From Prunella strophiata (Eukaryota > Chordata > Aves > Passeriformes > Prunellidae): a stretch of 64,000 nucleotides of DNA. Under the pieces are notes generated by a model, which worked only from the letters and a program-made list of their open reading frames with translations, had not been told where the DNA came from and did not search any database. Made by a program: the position numbers and the translations under genes. Position 1 is the first letter of the stretch, and each line of letters starts with the position of its first letter. Below are positions 37,595 to 50,119 of the stretch, one piece after another. The stretch spans positions 66,370,395 to 66,434,394 of the forward strand of contig JAZBQD010000014.1 of assembly GCA_036583965.1 (NCBI GenBank), read 5' to 3'.

Positions 37595-39375
37595 GCCTGC
37601 TACTGGCAAGTACTACAGCTCCGTGCTCCTGAGAGCCTCTCTGCTCGTCCTGCTTGACACCTGTGCTTCTGCTGTGGGTGTCTGAGGCTGGCAGTGTGGG
37701 ACCTACTTGACCTGTGTCCTTGTCTGTGGAAAAAGCAGTCGTGAGGAAATCTGCTCTCTCTGACCAGGGTCTACAGCAAGAGGCCATGACAACACCAGAT
37801 CAGAAGTGTTCTGCTTATACAGAGTAAGCAGAGAACCCTGATTAACTGCATTTTAAAACAGATCTTTTTTAACCTAAATAATTCTATTATAACCCTCTAT
37901 ACAATTACAGACTTTGTCCCTTTAGGCTTGTGGTAGAAGGACTGTGATGCTCTCTGCTTTTCACCCCCCTCCTCTAGTTACTCCAGTCACTCCACAAGAG
38001 ATGAACAGCAGCACACTCAGAGTGACTAAAAATACTTCATCCAGACTAGGCATCTTTCCTGAAGAAACAAAAGCATTTATTTCTAGCAATGTTTTTCTAC
38101 ACAAGGGAAGCAGCCTCGCTTTTTTTTAAACTTACAGCAATTCTACATCCTGATAAGTAACAGAGTAATTTAACTGGGATGGCTGCTAAAGAGGAAATTT
38201 CAGATGGGATTGCTAGCTGTGCAGAAAATGACATCCCTCATCCGTGCAAACAGTGTGGGCTGCATAAGGAGTTGTACTACTCTGATTTGATGGTGGACAA
38301 ATTCCCGAGCTACAGCTTCCCTCCTCTGCTTCTATTGCTCAGCATGACTCCAAAATGAGTTATGTGGAAGTTAACAGTGCTAGCATGTCTTTCAGAAATT
38401 CCAGAAAAAGTGAATTTGCTGTTGGAAGTTGAAAGCATGGCAGGGTTCAGAGCCCTGCTCATCTTCCACACACCCAGCCTGTGTCAGCCTGAGCACTGAG
38501 AGCCCATCAGGACTGAGAGTCAGAGCAGGTTTTCTGCACAATTAGCCATCCCAGCTCCCCAGTTTCTAGGTGAACAGCTCACAAGCAACTTAAAGGGCTT
38601 AACAGGCCCATAGAGGTACAGAAGATCAATCACTAGAAAAATGGGGGGGCACCCAGAATCACCAGCAATAATTTCTTAGACATTGTCTAATGTTTTGATT
38701 GGTAAAATAGTGGGTGAAGATGTGACTGGTGGTGTCATATTAAGATTCCAAAGAGAGGAACAGTAAGGAGAAGGAAAGGGATTTAATTTCAGAGTAATAA
38801 TAAGGGTTGGTATGTAAATTGGGCAAAAGTGGGAAAATTAAGCAGAGGACACTTTATAGTAAATTAATAATTAAATCTATTAGACTGGGAAACAATCTTC
38901 AAGGAAGATGGCAGAAACCTTATCACAAGTGTAATTTAGATACAGGAAGAATACTGCAGGGAATTATCCAGCATTGACAGAGGAGGATAAAGATGCTGAC
39001 CCCAGTATCCTTCTACCTCTTATGTAGATTTGAAAAGCATATTCCTATGAGTCTCCAATAATCAGGACAATTGCTCAAGTGGCACCTTTTTGGGTCCACC
39101 AGACTCTATGCCAATTAAGAGAATTGTACTGCATAAATTATACCTTTTGATCTTACTATAATTTGTGTGACTAAACACTTGACAGAGATGTGATATTCTT
39201 AGCCTTTCCTTAATAAAATGTCTCACTTTGAAGACTTCTCTTTCCCCTCCACCCCACTTCAGAGCATCACTGTACCCTGATGGGAGGTACTGGCTGCCAC
39301 TGCTTCGAAACAAAAATCCCTGTCAGAGCTCAACAGACCTGGGTATCTCTTGTCAAATGGTTCCAGTTATAAAAC

Positions 39376-40372
39376 TGTATTGGGTTTGGGTGGTAGTGGG
39401 GGGGATAAAGTGGGGGTGGTTTCTCTGAGAAGCTGCTGGAAGTCTCCCTTACAGAGCCAATGCCAGATGACTCCAAGATGGATCTGCTGCTGGCCAAGGC
39501 TGGCCAAGGCTAAGCCCATCAGTGACAGGGGTAGGACCTCTGAGGTAACATGGGAAAGGAGGAGAAAAAACCCTGTGCAATGGTAACTGCAGCTAGAGAA
39601 GAGAGCAGTGAGAATGTGTGAGAGAAACACACAATGGAGAATGAGGGGCAGGAGCTGCTCCAGGCTGGAGCTCAGATTCCCCTGCAGCCCCTGGTGCAGC
39701 CCCTGCAGCACATGGGGGTCCATGGGGGAGCAGAGATCCACCTGCAGCTCATGGAGGAGCCCACAGCAGAGCAGGTGGATGCCCAAAGAAGGCTGTGACC
39801 CCACAGGAAGGCAGTGCTCCTGGCAGGACCTGTGGAGAGAGGATTGCACTGGAGTAGGTTTGCTGTCAATACTTGTGACCCCGTGGGGGACCCAGTCTGG
39901 AGCAGCCTGTTCCTGAAGGGAAATGCCATGGGACAGACCCACACTGGAGCAATTTGTGGAGTGCTGCAGCCTGTGCAAAGGGACCCACATTGAAGGAGCA
40001 GGTGAAGAACTCTCTCCTGTGGGAGGGACCCCATGCTGGAGCAGAGGAGCAGTGTGAGGAGTCCAGCCCTGAGGAGGAAGGAGCTGCAGGAACAATGTGT
40101 GATGAACTGACTGCAACCTCCATATCCTGCACCACTGGGGACAGTAGGTGGAAAATTCAGGAATAAAAAGCCTGGGAGGAAGGCAGGAGTGGGGTGAAGG
40201 TGTTTTTAAGATTTGGTTTAATTTCTCATTTGATTGGTAATAAATTAAACTAATTTCCCCAGGTCAGAAGTGTTCTGCGTGGTAAGTGATCTCTCCCTGC
40301 TCTTACCTCAACTCACAAAACTTTTGTTATATTTTCTCTCCCCTGCCCAGTTCAGGAGATAGAGTGGCGTTC
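39376..40372 (+). mobile_element. LTR-type repeat (solo LTR-like, songbird endogenous retrovirus family)
   Basis: The element opens TGTATTGGGTTTGGGTGGTA. It continues with GAGAAGCTGCTGGAAGTCTC and GAGCCAATGCCAGATG, then a block of degenerate short repeats built on CTGGAGCAG and GACCCxxxxGGAG. Its end has AATAAA in GGTAATAAATTAAACTAATT followed by a U5-like GTGATCTCTCCCTGCTCTTA. The order long U3, AATAAA, short U5 is that of an LTR. No gag, pol or env remains. It is antisense to CELF2. I recognise it as a common passerine repeat but cannot name the family, and the ends are approximate. Confidence 0.6.
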
Positions 40373-40376
40373 AAAA

Positions 40377-40482
40377 TATTATAATAACAATAATAATAAC
40401 AAAATAGAAATAATAGTATTTATAATAAATGTACAATATACAATATATTATATATTAAATATTACTAGTAATAATAATTTGA
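40377..40482. repeat. AT-rich microsatellite next to the LTR-type element
   Basis: AATAATAACAATAATAATAA-type and TATA-type repeats begin within a few bases of the element end, suggesting expansion from an insertion site or tail. Confidence 0.75.
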
Positions 40483-41109
40483 TCCTGAGGCTGACTGTTT
40501 GCTCTGATGTTTTGTACTTAGGTTTGTGTCACTGCTTGCATGGGTGTACACAGGACTGGTTAAACTAAAGGCTCCTGATAAAGCAGCTTGTATCTCTCTT
40601 TTTATTAGAGTGTTGAAATAACTTGATAACAGAGGTAGCATTAGGATACCATGTTATCTTTCGTGAGTCATTGGCCTATTAGATAAACAAGCTTTGTGTT
40701 GCAGTGGGCAGCATCCTCCCCCTCCTTTCCCCTGGAATCAATAGCACTTCCCACCCAGCGGCTCCAGATCAGCCAGCCAGCCAGCCCACGGCACTGCTCC
40801 TGGGAAGGGCACAGCTACTGCTGCCACAGCCCACGGGGGGCATGCACCTCCCTCCTGAGCAAAACACAGCTGCAGAAAGCACCCTACACTTCTGTTCTTA
40901 CATTTTTATGAAATCTGCAAGGCCCAGCTGCTGTTACGCATCTCTGCCATCTCTTTATTATCTCTGCCAATGCACCTCAGTCACAGACTGAACTCTGGTC
41001 CCTTCCTCCCTTCTGTGAAATAACCTTTGGAGCCTCTCATCTATGGCCTTCTACTTTTCTGAGTTTCTCTACATAATACAAAAGCAACAAAGCTTGGCAA
41101 GTCCAAAGG

Positions 41110-41250
41110 TCTCTCAAAGTGCTTTTCAAGCACCTTCAAATCTGTCATGAATAGTTTTATCTCTGTTTTACAGATGTAAATAAGGGGGCAAAAAGGCTAA
41201 GTGACTGCCCTGGGGTCACACACAAATACTGTGCCATAGCTGTCCAGTAT
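41110..41250 (-). mobile_element. MIR-like SINE fragment
   Basis: TTTTATCTCTGTTTTACAGA, AGGCTAAGTGACTGCCCTGG and GGTCACACACAAATACTGTG match the reverse of the MIR core (CTGTAAAATGGGG, GGGCAAGTTACTTAACC, AGCTGTGTGACC). It is an old amniote SINE in the CELF2 sense orientation. Confidence 0.75.
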
Positions 41251-43286
41251 TCTGAAAGTATGGTCTTCTTTCATAATTGCAAAGAATTGCTTCCTCCCTC
41301 TTTGGTAATTTTTCCTCATAATTCATAATTCTTTTTGGTACTTAGAATTCTTAAATTTACATGCTTAAAGCATACAGTCTAATGTTTTGCCATTTAAAGT
41401 TTTAGATGCTTCAAGAATAATGGACGGAAGACTAAATCCCCACACTTAGGTACAACTGCTGCCAAAACCTTGGAGACACCTAAACTTACCATACTACACT
41501 TTATTTAAGGCCTCCAGACATAATTTTAAAATGCTTCTCTCTACAATGACAGCACTATCAGCCTCCATAGCACAGCTTCTTTTCACAGACCCAGACAAGA
41601 CTGAGAAAACAGATAATAATCTTCTAGTGAGCTCAGCGTGGAAGACATTCTCCATGTGATTCTCATGTGCAGGGCAGGACTTGGCTTAAGCAGAAGAGCA
41701 GCTCTTCAAACCTCTATAGAAACCAATGCCCAAGCCCAGTGCCACCTTCTGATTAATTTTTGGGTTAAGCTCTGCTTGATTTGTGCTTTGGATTTTCTAA
41801 TTCCCCAGCTAGAAGCACGTCACTCAATTCCCAATTGCTGCACAGTTACTTCAGGAATGTCCATGGCCAGTGAATATTTTTTATGGGCCTGCTTGTGACC
41901 ATGGTATGAGCCGTGTCAGTGTGGAACATCAGACTTACTGAACATGAGGTTTCCCAAAGGCAGTCTCCCTGGTGGGAGAGTCAGACATGGTCATCAGGAA
42001 AAGCCCCAAATTGTCATTAAAATAGACAGGGGAGGTTATTGTAATTTGAGCAATATCATCAGAATAATGAGTACCAGAAAGTGATAATCAAATTCCCTTT
42101 TGAGGGAAACAGTGCCCTAATGCTGAGCTGTGTCATGGGAAAGCAGCTTCCCCTCTTTAGCTCTCTCTCAAATATGTATATACATAGACAGACATACCCA
42201 CATACATTTTGTAAGCACTATACACATATCCATAAAAACATCCATGGAGAAGAGTTGGGATTGCAGTCACTGTCAGTACAAGTCCATGGAAGCAATGGTG
42301 ACTTAAAACAAACTGAAATTTGGTACCAGGTTGTGAATACATCATTAATACTTCAAATGACACATGCAGATAAGTTTGCACACACATCACCTCAAAATAC
42401 TCGCTGAGGAAATGTAAACTCTTTTCTTGCAGCCTAGCAAGGAGTGCTAAAAGGAGTGTAACAGAAGGGTTCCCACACAATGAGCTCACAGGATTCAGTC
42501 CTGCTTGATTTTAATGAAGGGGTACATTATGTTGGAGTGCTCCAGTGTGCCTGGGTTCTTAGTACTTGCTGAGGGGAAGGAGTGGGATGTCATATTTTGC
42601 TCTTGATATTGTGATTTTTTTATACACCAAGTGAAGTACAATGACTGTTAATCAGAAAGGACATTTAATGGTTTCTTACTCATGACAGGGTAGCTCTCTT
42701 ACTGCAAGAGCTCATGAGAGGAGAGGAGGTGAGTTAGCCTTCTATGCATGCCATTTCCAGTGGCTTGCTTTGACACTAATGGAATAAGAAGAAAGGAAAC
42801 TAACATCTGCCATTTTGGGACCTAATACTAATTTTTCTTAAGTTGTCCTTGAGTTGCATTTACAAAGAGGTTGTTTTGTGTGAAATGCACATGTCCTTGC
42901 CAGAAGCAAGTCCTGTTTTACACGAGACCCCATGCAACCATTCAACATTGCTACATGGACATCCATAAGCCCCCTTCCTTCCCAGCTCCCAACAATGCCA
43001 ACCAGAGATCACAGAACAAAAAGGTTGGGTGAGCAGCCAAGTAACAGTGACAGAAAGGACATCATGCAGAGCATCAGAGTGAGCAAGAGATACTGAGGAG
43101 GACATCCATTCCTGAGGGTACATTATGATGGGTCATAGACTGGCAATGACCAAATAGATTCCTTGCATTGCAAAAGGAAATGCAAGGAGCAACAGCAGCT
43201 AAAGAAAAAAAAAAAGAGGGAGGGGGGGAAAAATGCAGCTGGGCAAATCTCTTCTGTTACAGGCAAAGGTGAAGTTATCATAGCAG

Positions 43287-43318
43287 AAACAATAATAATA
43301 ATAATAATAAAAAAAAAT
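43287..43318. repeat. ATA trinucleotide repeat plus A run
   Basis: About eight AAT/ATA units followed by a short A run. Confidence 0.85.
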
Positions 43319-43940
43319 ACTTCTTCTTCAAGAAAATCTTGACCAAGGCTAAGAACAAAGAAGAATGTTCTAACAACTACTGGCATCTCCTTAGCTGGAG
43401 ATGCCAGGGTTTGTAAAGATGTCACAGGATAGGTGTGTGGCATTACAGGTGACTGACTGCATGTTCTCCTATACTTGCCAATTAAAAGCCAAAGACTTGC
43501 TTTCATTTTTAAAGCATGTTGCTCTCAAGTCAATTAGCTAATTCTTACAGATGTTTTAAAGGACTGCCTCTGTGGCACTACATTTCTGAGTGAGGTTTTG
43601 TCCATTGGGGTGATATACCTGTTGTCAGACTCCCTCAATGAAAAAGGAGCCTCTCCTACAACCTTAACAATCCAAATCCCTGGTGACAACTCTTTTACCC
43701 TCCATATGTACTGCAAGAAGAGGAGCCTTTATGCAAGGACACAAGGAAATTCACTTTGCAGAAAAAAACTGTGAAACTAAAAAGACTCCAGAGAACTACA
43801 TATGTTGTGGTAGTATGGAACAGAATCAACTTGACCCCCTTATTTGGTGTAGAGATTAAAAATCATATTATCACTTTGCAATTGATAGTTTTTGTGGCAT
43901 GATTATTGGGGAAGGCTGTCCACCACAGCAATAAATACTC

Positions 43941-43955
43941 ACTGTTTACGGTACC
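43941..43955 (-). promoter_or_regulatory. CELF2: Alternative 5' splice sites (donors 12 nt apart)
   Basis: On the minus strand the exon can end after GCAG at 43,955 (donor GTACCG, weak) or after GTAAACA at 43,943 (donor GTGAGT, strong). The 12-nt difference adds four residues (GTVN, with S or I completed at the join) and keeps the frame. Both outcomes match linker variants I recall for CELF proteins. Confidence 0.8.
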
Positions 43956-44074
43956 TGCTAGTGCATTAATATTATTCAGTCCAACAGTGGCTCCAGCCAG
44001 TCCTTGGAGAGTACCCAGAGAAGTCAAAGAATTCATGGCCGCACCAGCTGTGGAATTAGCAGTTGATGCAGCCA
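43943..44074 (-). CDS. CELF2: CELF2 linker exon with two donors 12 nt apart
   Basis: This linker exon is preceded by a pyrimidine-rich acceptor (TTTTTTCTCCTTTCAG; AG at 44,075-44,076). Its first two bases complete a valine codon, giving the upstream-exon join SPV-AAST. It reads AASTANSTAGAAMNSLTSLG, then TLQGLAGATVGLNNINALAG, and in the long form continues TVN plus the first base of a serine codon. The long form (132 nt) ends at donor GTGAGT (43,942 downward). The short form (120 nt) ends at 43,955 with donor GTACCG. Both keep phase 1. Splicing the long donor to the proximal acceptor of the next exon gives the AGTVNSMAAL junction, which I recall from mammalian CELF2. Confidence 0.93.
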
Positions 44075-47000
44075 CTGAAAGGAGAAAAAACAAAGCAAAA
44101 TTAAGGGAATTAAGTTTCTTTATTTTATTTGATCACAGAGCAGCTTACAATCACACACAGGAGCTCAACAGGGCTACTTGCAAGGAGAAGGAAAAAAGAA
44201 AATGAGATCAACAAGACCAATCCTGTTCAAGACATTAAAAGTGTGATTGTTCATGGGAAGTATTGATGAGCCTAGAACTGCAAATACTAGATCACAAAAT
44301 TCAGTGCTATTATTTGCAAATATAATACCAAACCAGTATGTGTGGGATCAGACACCTTCTCTAAAGTTTGTCAATCAATCTAGCAACCCAGGTTGATCAG
44401 CTAACCAGACTTTTGGGATTTTGCCACACACCTCAAAGTCCATCATTAAACAAACAAGAATTACTCAGTAATTTTGTCATACAACAGATTACTGTTCTGG
44501 GCCCCAAATGTTCTAAGAGTAAGTTTATTTATTCTGAAGACACTATGCTCTAGGACATTGTATGAACTTCATTTAAAGACCTGAAGATTAAAATAAGAAG
44601 AATGACAGGCAAATACAAAATATAACTACCATTCATTTTATTGAAGGCTTTTATCCAGGTCTTTGTACATAGACAGTCATGTATATGCACCCCTATGATA
44701 CTGTGTGTATCCCCAAAAGCTCTGCCAGAGGGGAAAAGGTGGAAAAAATGTCCTTGATGCTACAAAGTCAAGGGAATGATGAAGGTGGTGAGATGAATCC
44801 ATCAAAATTATGTGTTTAGGGAGAGAAAGAGATTCACTTGTCATAGAAAGTAGTAAAAAGTCATCATTTGGGATAGGTTGGGTGAACTAGAAATACCTGT
44901 CTGTCTCACAGAAGTGCCTTGAATAACCAGTGTAGATTAAACACTTAACTCACAGGTAGAGAAAGGTTTACCAGATGAATCACACTCATAAAAGCTGCAG
45001 AAGCAATTAAGTTTTTAGTGCATCTCCTGAGACCTACTTTCATGTATCAGTCATAAAGAGTTGGTTTTTTTTGTTTTTTTTTTTTCCTGTTATAAAGTTG
45101 CATTATCTTAGGAAAAGTGAACATTTAAAGCCAGAGTTTTGTTGATGATGTACTGGAGGCACATCATGGTCCACAACAACCAGGTTTTTTTTTGCTCCTA
45201 TTCATTACCTGGCTATGAAATAGTTAAGACCACTTTTATTTGATGCTTTTTTGGGCTGTCAAACACATCAGATTACTCAGTGAACCCTCAAGAAAGTGAA
45301 GTCTCTAGAGCTGACAGGATCCAGTAAGGAAAGTAGGAAGCAACTTTTTCACTCTGTGGGTAAACCTTGAAGCTCTAACCTACAAATAACCTGCCTTTGC
45401 AACATTAAGACCCACCAAAGACAAGTTTTCACACTCTTGGGACTTCAAAGTACAAAGAACATTCTTGCTGGGGGGAAGAGAGATTTCCAGACTCTGTTTT
45501 GCAGTCCTTCTCTCTCAGCATCTGTGATGTTAATTCAAATAATTTTGTATGTTGCAAGCAGAAGCAGCTTTGATTATTCAATCTGTCCCCACAAAGCAAT
45601 AAGAATCCAATAATGTCTTTGATTAAAGAAAGTAATAAAAAAACCAAGTAAAAAACCCCACTTTATTCAGATAATGTGGGCACCAATGGAGAGAAGAGGA
45701 AAAAACCAAAGTGAATTCCCTGTGACCAACACTGGTCTGTGTTTCTGTCAATGCTCATTAGCAAATGATTTAAATGAAGTATATAAAACTCAGATCTGAA
45801 GGATCTGATTAGTTTTGACTGGACTAAATTCTATCAATTTTCTGCTTTAGAGGATTATTACCATTTTCTCTTGAGGAAACACATATAGTTAAGAAATGAG
45901 AGAAATGGGGACTAGGAAACTGCCTGTAAATTACATTAAAGCTGGGGGCAAATAGCTCCTGTGAACAAGAGCCATATGCTTATGGATTGTCAACACATCT
46001 GTTGCAGAAGGCAAAAAAAATCTGCTTAAAACCTTCCCTCTTATGCAGCCCACAGTGAATTATGTGGGCTCTTATTACTGGCTGCTCCAGGGATGGTCAG
46101 TATCTGGGGCCAACATCTCTTTTCTTCTTTTTTTTTGGTACCAAGTTTCTCTATTCCATCAGGCAAACAAAGAGCAGGTGCCTCAGTGCTTCTCCCACTT
46201 GAAGCTGCAATGCAGATTATCTAGTTTGCCTGAATAAATACTTGGCACATGCTCACTGTAAAATACTGCTGAAGCCCTAAAACACCTCAGGAATGAGTTT
46301 TATCTTGTTGTGGTGTTTCTTCTATCTGCCTCACAGATGCAATGGGACAATGCTCTTTCCTCTTTGGCTTAATATTTCTCTGAGAAGGAAGAAACTGAAC
46401 ACATTGTGTGGTTTCCACCATCTTATTGAACAGGGGGTGAATAGAAATGAAGGGAACTCCTTTTTTTAGGGTGCTTGGAGAGACCAATCAACCTGTGCAT
46501 GAGGCTTCCTGAGAGACCCCACACTACTTGATTGAGACCTGCATGTATGAAATAAAGGTGAAGACAGTGATGAGCTAAAATATTACCATAAAGGGGCTAT
46601 AAAAGGTCCAAAATCTTAGCAGATGTGAAAATTTCTAACAAAATTCTGTATAAAACCAACAGATGAAGCAATGGCATGCCTTGTTCCCCACAAATCTAAA
46701 GGAAGATGAAACAAAAGTTAAAAGGTCCTACAAGACAAGTGTGAAGGCTTATACGAGCTGAAGGTTTTTACTTTGTGTGCTCCCAGATGAAATCCATCTA
46801 GAGACAAGGACTATGCTTCTCCTGTCCTTTGCCATTTTCTAGTTCCTTTCAACCAAAATATTGTAACATATATTAAACTGAAGGGAAAGAAGAAAAATCA
46901 CATGCCTTGTGGTAACAGCAAATGACTGCACTACTTTGGGAGAACCTGTATAACTCTCTTGTGTCAGCAAAACTCTCGGGCTCCACAAATGCTCAGAGTA

Positions 47001-47195
47001 ATGGCAAAGGAGGAATAATTCACTGTCAGAATACTTTCTATATTTATGTCTTTTAGTTGTTCAGAAGACAAAAATAGATTGGCTACCTACATAATTTATA
47101 AATTGGGTTTTACCAGGTTCCTCTGACACTAAATAAATAAAAAAAAATAAAGGAAAAACAAAATTTCACAACTCCCTCCAGCCTTCACACCAGAA

Positions 47196-47525
47196 AATTC
47201 ACAGAATCACAGAATATGCTGAGTTGGAAGGGACCCACAAGGATCATCAAGTCCAGCTCCTGGCCCTGCACAGGACACCCCAAGAGTCACACCCTGTGCC
47301 TGAGAGCATTGTCCAAGCACTTGAACTCTGTCAGGCTCAGTGCTGTGACCACTGCCCTGGGGAGCCTGGTCCAGTGCCCAACCACCCTCTGGGTGAGGAA
47401 TCTTTTCCTGGTATCCAACCTAAACCTCCCCTGACACAACTTCAGGTCATTCCCTTGGGTCCTGTCACTGGGCACCAGAGAGAAGAGTTCAGTGCCTGCT
47501 CCTCCTCTTATTGTCCTTCCTCCAT
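47196..47525 (-). mobile_element. CR1 LINE fragment, 3' end
   Basis: TCACAGAATCACAGAATATG, TTGGAAGGGACCCACAAGGA, then TCATCAAGTCCAGCTCCTGG and the downstream AGGTCATTCCCTTGGGTCC block show a well-preserved reverse CR1 copy with little divergence, so a relatively young insertion. Confidence 0.95.
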
Positions 47526-48424
47526 TTAACTGATGAAATTTTCACTATCAGCTTCAAGCTAAGAAACTTGGCCTTTGGTTAATATATTCATTGACAGAGT
47601 CCTCTTTGATACAGAGAATACATTTTTATTTGGAGTGGTTGCTCTACACAACACAGATATTTGTTTTTAACTAGTAATGCTGCACTCATGGAGATCTTTA
47701 AGGCTGGAAGGAGCTGGCATTTTCAAATGTTCTCAAAACATTCACTTCTGCCTATAAATGGTAACAACACCAGTGATTTTTCTTTAATAGCAATGAGCCA
47801 TTTCTCTTTTAAATTTTAATTTAAATAACACTTCAACACAATTCCTAAAAACTATGCCAACCTAGAAAAACAACAGGAATTAGCATAAAAACTTTTGGCC
47901 ATTCTTTTGGCTAGCTTATGTCAATAGAGTCATAATGATTTCCATCATCTGGATTTGCCTCAGCTGGAAAACTAGATTCAGGATAACAGCATCTAGGAAA
48001 GGCAGTGATGTGTAAATATTTCTTTGGCTTTGCTACACACACTGTGGATGGAATTAATTTCCCCACCTTTGGCAGCCTCATTGTTTAAGCTAGTCTAGTC
48101 AAAACTAGAATGTTTCTGAGATTTAATGACCTCCAATTCAGACACCCTACCTTTAGATTTCTATTTCAGGTTGGGCTGGATTGCCCTAAAGACCACATGG
48201 ATGAGCTCAGCTACCAGATGCTACTGATGCCTTTCCCAGTTTTCCCTCAAACTTCTTGTGAAAGCAATTGCTATGATTTTTGTTGCAAGACCTTCTGCTT
48301 CTTCACAGTTGCTGCCTGCCTTTTAGAAAGCTGTATCTTAGAGGCACAGGCACATTTTTTGTCATGCCTATTTACTTCCTACACCTCAGAGCAAGGAGTG
48401 CCCTTGGTAGAGCTTCTTGCTATT

Positions 48425-48508
48425 CTGAAACCACAGATCTATGCTTGTCTGTAGTGTAGCCTTGGGCAAATCCCACCCCTCTCATGTCTCAGGCCAATTT
48501 ATAAAGTG
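48425..48508 (+). mobile_element. MIR-like SINE fragment cut by a CR1 copy
   Basis: CTGTAGTGTAGCCTTGGGCA, then CTCATGTCTCAGGCC and TTTATAAAGTGAA resemble MIR (GTGACCTTGGGCAAG ... CCTCAGTTTCC ... CTGTAAAATG). It stops where the CR1 3' end begins at about 48,510. Confidence 0.5.
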
Positions 48509-48509
48509 A

Positions 48510-48935
48510 ATTATAGAATCAGAGAATGGTTTAAGTTGGAAGGCATCTTTAAAGATGAACAAGGAGTGATCTTCAACTAGAACAGGTTGCTCAAAGGCCC
48601 ATCCAACCTGACTGTGACTGTTTCCAGGATGGGGCATCCACCACCTCTCTGGGCAATCTGTGCCAGTGTCTCACCACCCTCATAATAAAATGGTTTCTTC
48701 CTTGTATCTACTCTAAATCTACCCTCTTTTAGTTTAAAAGCATTGCCCCTTGTCCTATTTCTACAGACTCTGCTCAAAGGTTTGTCCTGATCTTTCTTGC
48801 AGGCCCACTTTAAGTACTGAAAGGCTGCAATAAAGCTTCCCTGGAGCTTCCTCCAGGCTGAACAACCCCAGCTCCCTCACCCTTTCCTCATAGGAGAGGT
48901 GCTCCATCTCTCTGATCATCTTCAGGAATCCTTTT
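48510..48935 (-). mobile_element. CR1 LINE fragment, 3' end
   Basis: TTATAGAATCAGAGAATGGT, TTAAGTTGGAAGGCATCTTT at the terminus, then AGGATGGGGCATCCACCAC, TTCCTTGTATCTACTCTAAA and CTGAACAACCCCAGCTCCCT follow CR1 in reverse. Moderate divergence. Confidence 0.93.
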
Positions 48936-50119
48936 CCCACAGTGGAGGTCAGGAAGGCTGCTGAAGACAAAGAACTAAATAATCCACCTCTGACTGCTGC
49001 ACTGAAGGAAAGGACCTATTCCCATCACATATGTGCCAATAGGTTTTAGAGAAATGGTTTGCAGTGTGTAGTCAGGCTCATTCTTCATTAATTTTTTTGT
49101 TAAATGTCTAAGTGGAAAAAAAAAATTCCAATGACTTCTCAGCAAAGTCCTATACCACAAAAAACCCTGGATCTCTTGGAAACTCCCTGCTGTATGTGCC
49201 AACTTGGCACTATTTATGGGCAGTGTAAACTGTGCACTTCTCCATTCCTCTCCACCTTGTCCTCTTCCCTTCCTCCTTTTCCAACATGGGCATCCTGTCT
49301 GGAAATGATACAAACTGCAAGTCTTGGAGTAAGATACTAAGCACATGAGGCATTATAAACATTTTAAGAGACGTTTCTTATTGCAAACATTATTCTGGTT
49401 TTAGGGCAGGACTAGTGGAGAGAATGGGCAAAGGAAAGCAAGAGCAGCTTCAGCTCTTTGTGGGCAAGGAGAGTTGCTCTACACCCTGCCAACCCCATCC
49501 ATGTGAAGAGCAGCTGTAATGTTTCTGGAGCAGAACCAGATTTCTGGTGCTGCAGGGCTTCAGGGCAGCTCCAAGTCTGGCTTAACTATGCTGGGACTTT
49601 CCACACAGAGACCCACAATGGAAACTGTGTCAGCCCTGCTGACAGCTTTCCTTTAGGCAGCCCTTGGTTGCACTCCACAATTGTCTGTCACCACGAATGC
49701 ATGGCACAACAGGAAGCTCAGTGTTTAGTCTGATTTCAGCCACTTGCTTATCACCACTCACTTAGGAACCACAACTTTGTTCTTATTGTTTTACTTAATG
49801 GACAGTTTAAATAAGTCAGTGTTCAAAGTACTTCTTTTGCTCCAGTTAAGATGATGTAGTAGTGCACCAGGGATCAATATTGCCCACAAATTTTAGGTTC
49901 AGCATCTCTGTGACTAAGCATGAGAAGCTGCAGAGAAAACATTCTCTTTTGGGAGACATTCCTGGCAGATCTTTATTGGCAGTTGTCTTAGTCCAGAATC
50001 CTCTTTCTTGTACTGAATTTGGGTGTATTTCTTATTTTCTGCTGCCTTCCTAAGCTCACTGACTCCAAGGGTCAGATAAAATGGATCTGACACTGGTGCT
50101 GACTAAAAGGCTGACATTT

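Larger units (their letters stand above)
37388..43942 (-). other. CELF2: CELF2 intron with alternative ends at both sides
   Basis: A 6.5-kb intron bounded by two donors and two acceptors. It contains an LTR-type element (39,376-40,372), an AT microsatellite, a MIR-like SINE and an ATA repeat near 43,290. Two TGCATG (RBFOX-type) motifs lie 100-210 nt upstream of the acceptors. Confidence 0.88.

Noticed and set aside
39367..40116. 249-codon open frame, the longest in the window, on the minus strand
   Set aside because: It lies wholly inside the LTR-type repeat and runs antisense through its short repeats; the composition is repeat-driven.
43863..44093. Open frame continuing past the exon as EYLLLWWTAF
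   Set aside because: This is intron readthrough after the GTGAGT donor, not coding sequence.
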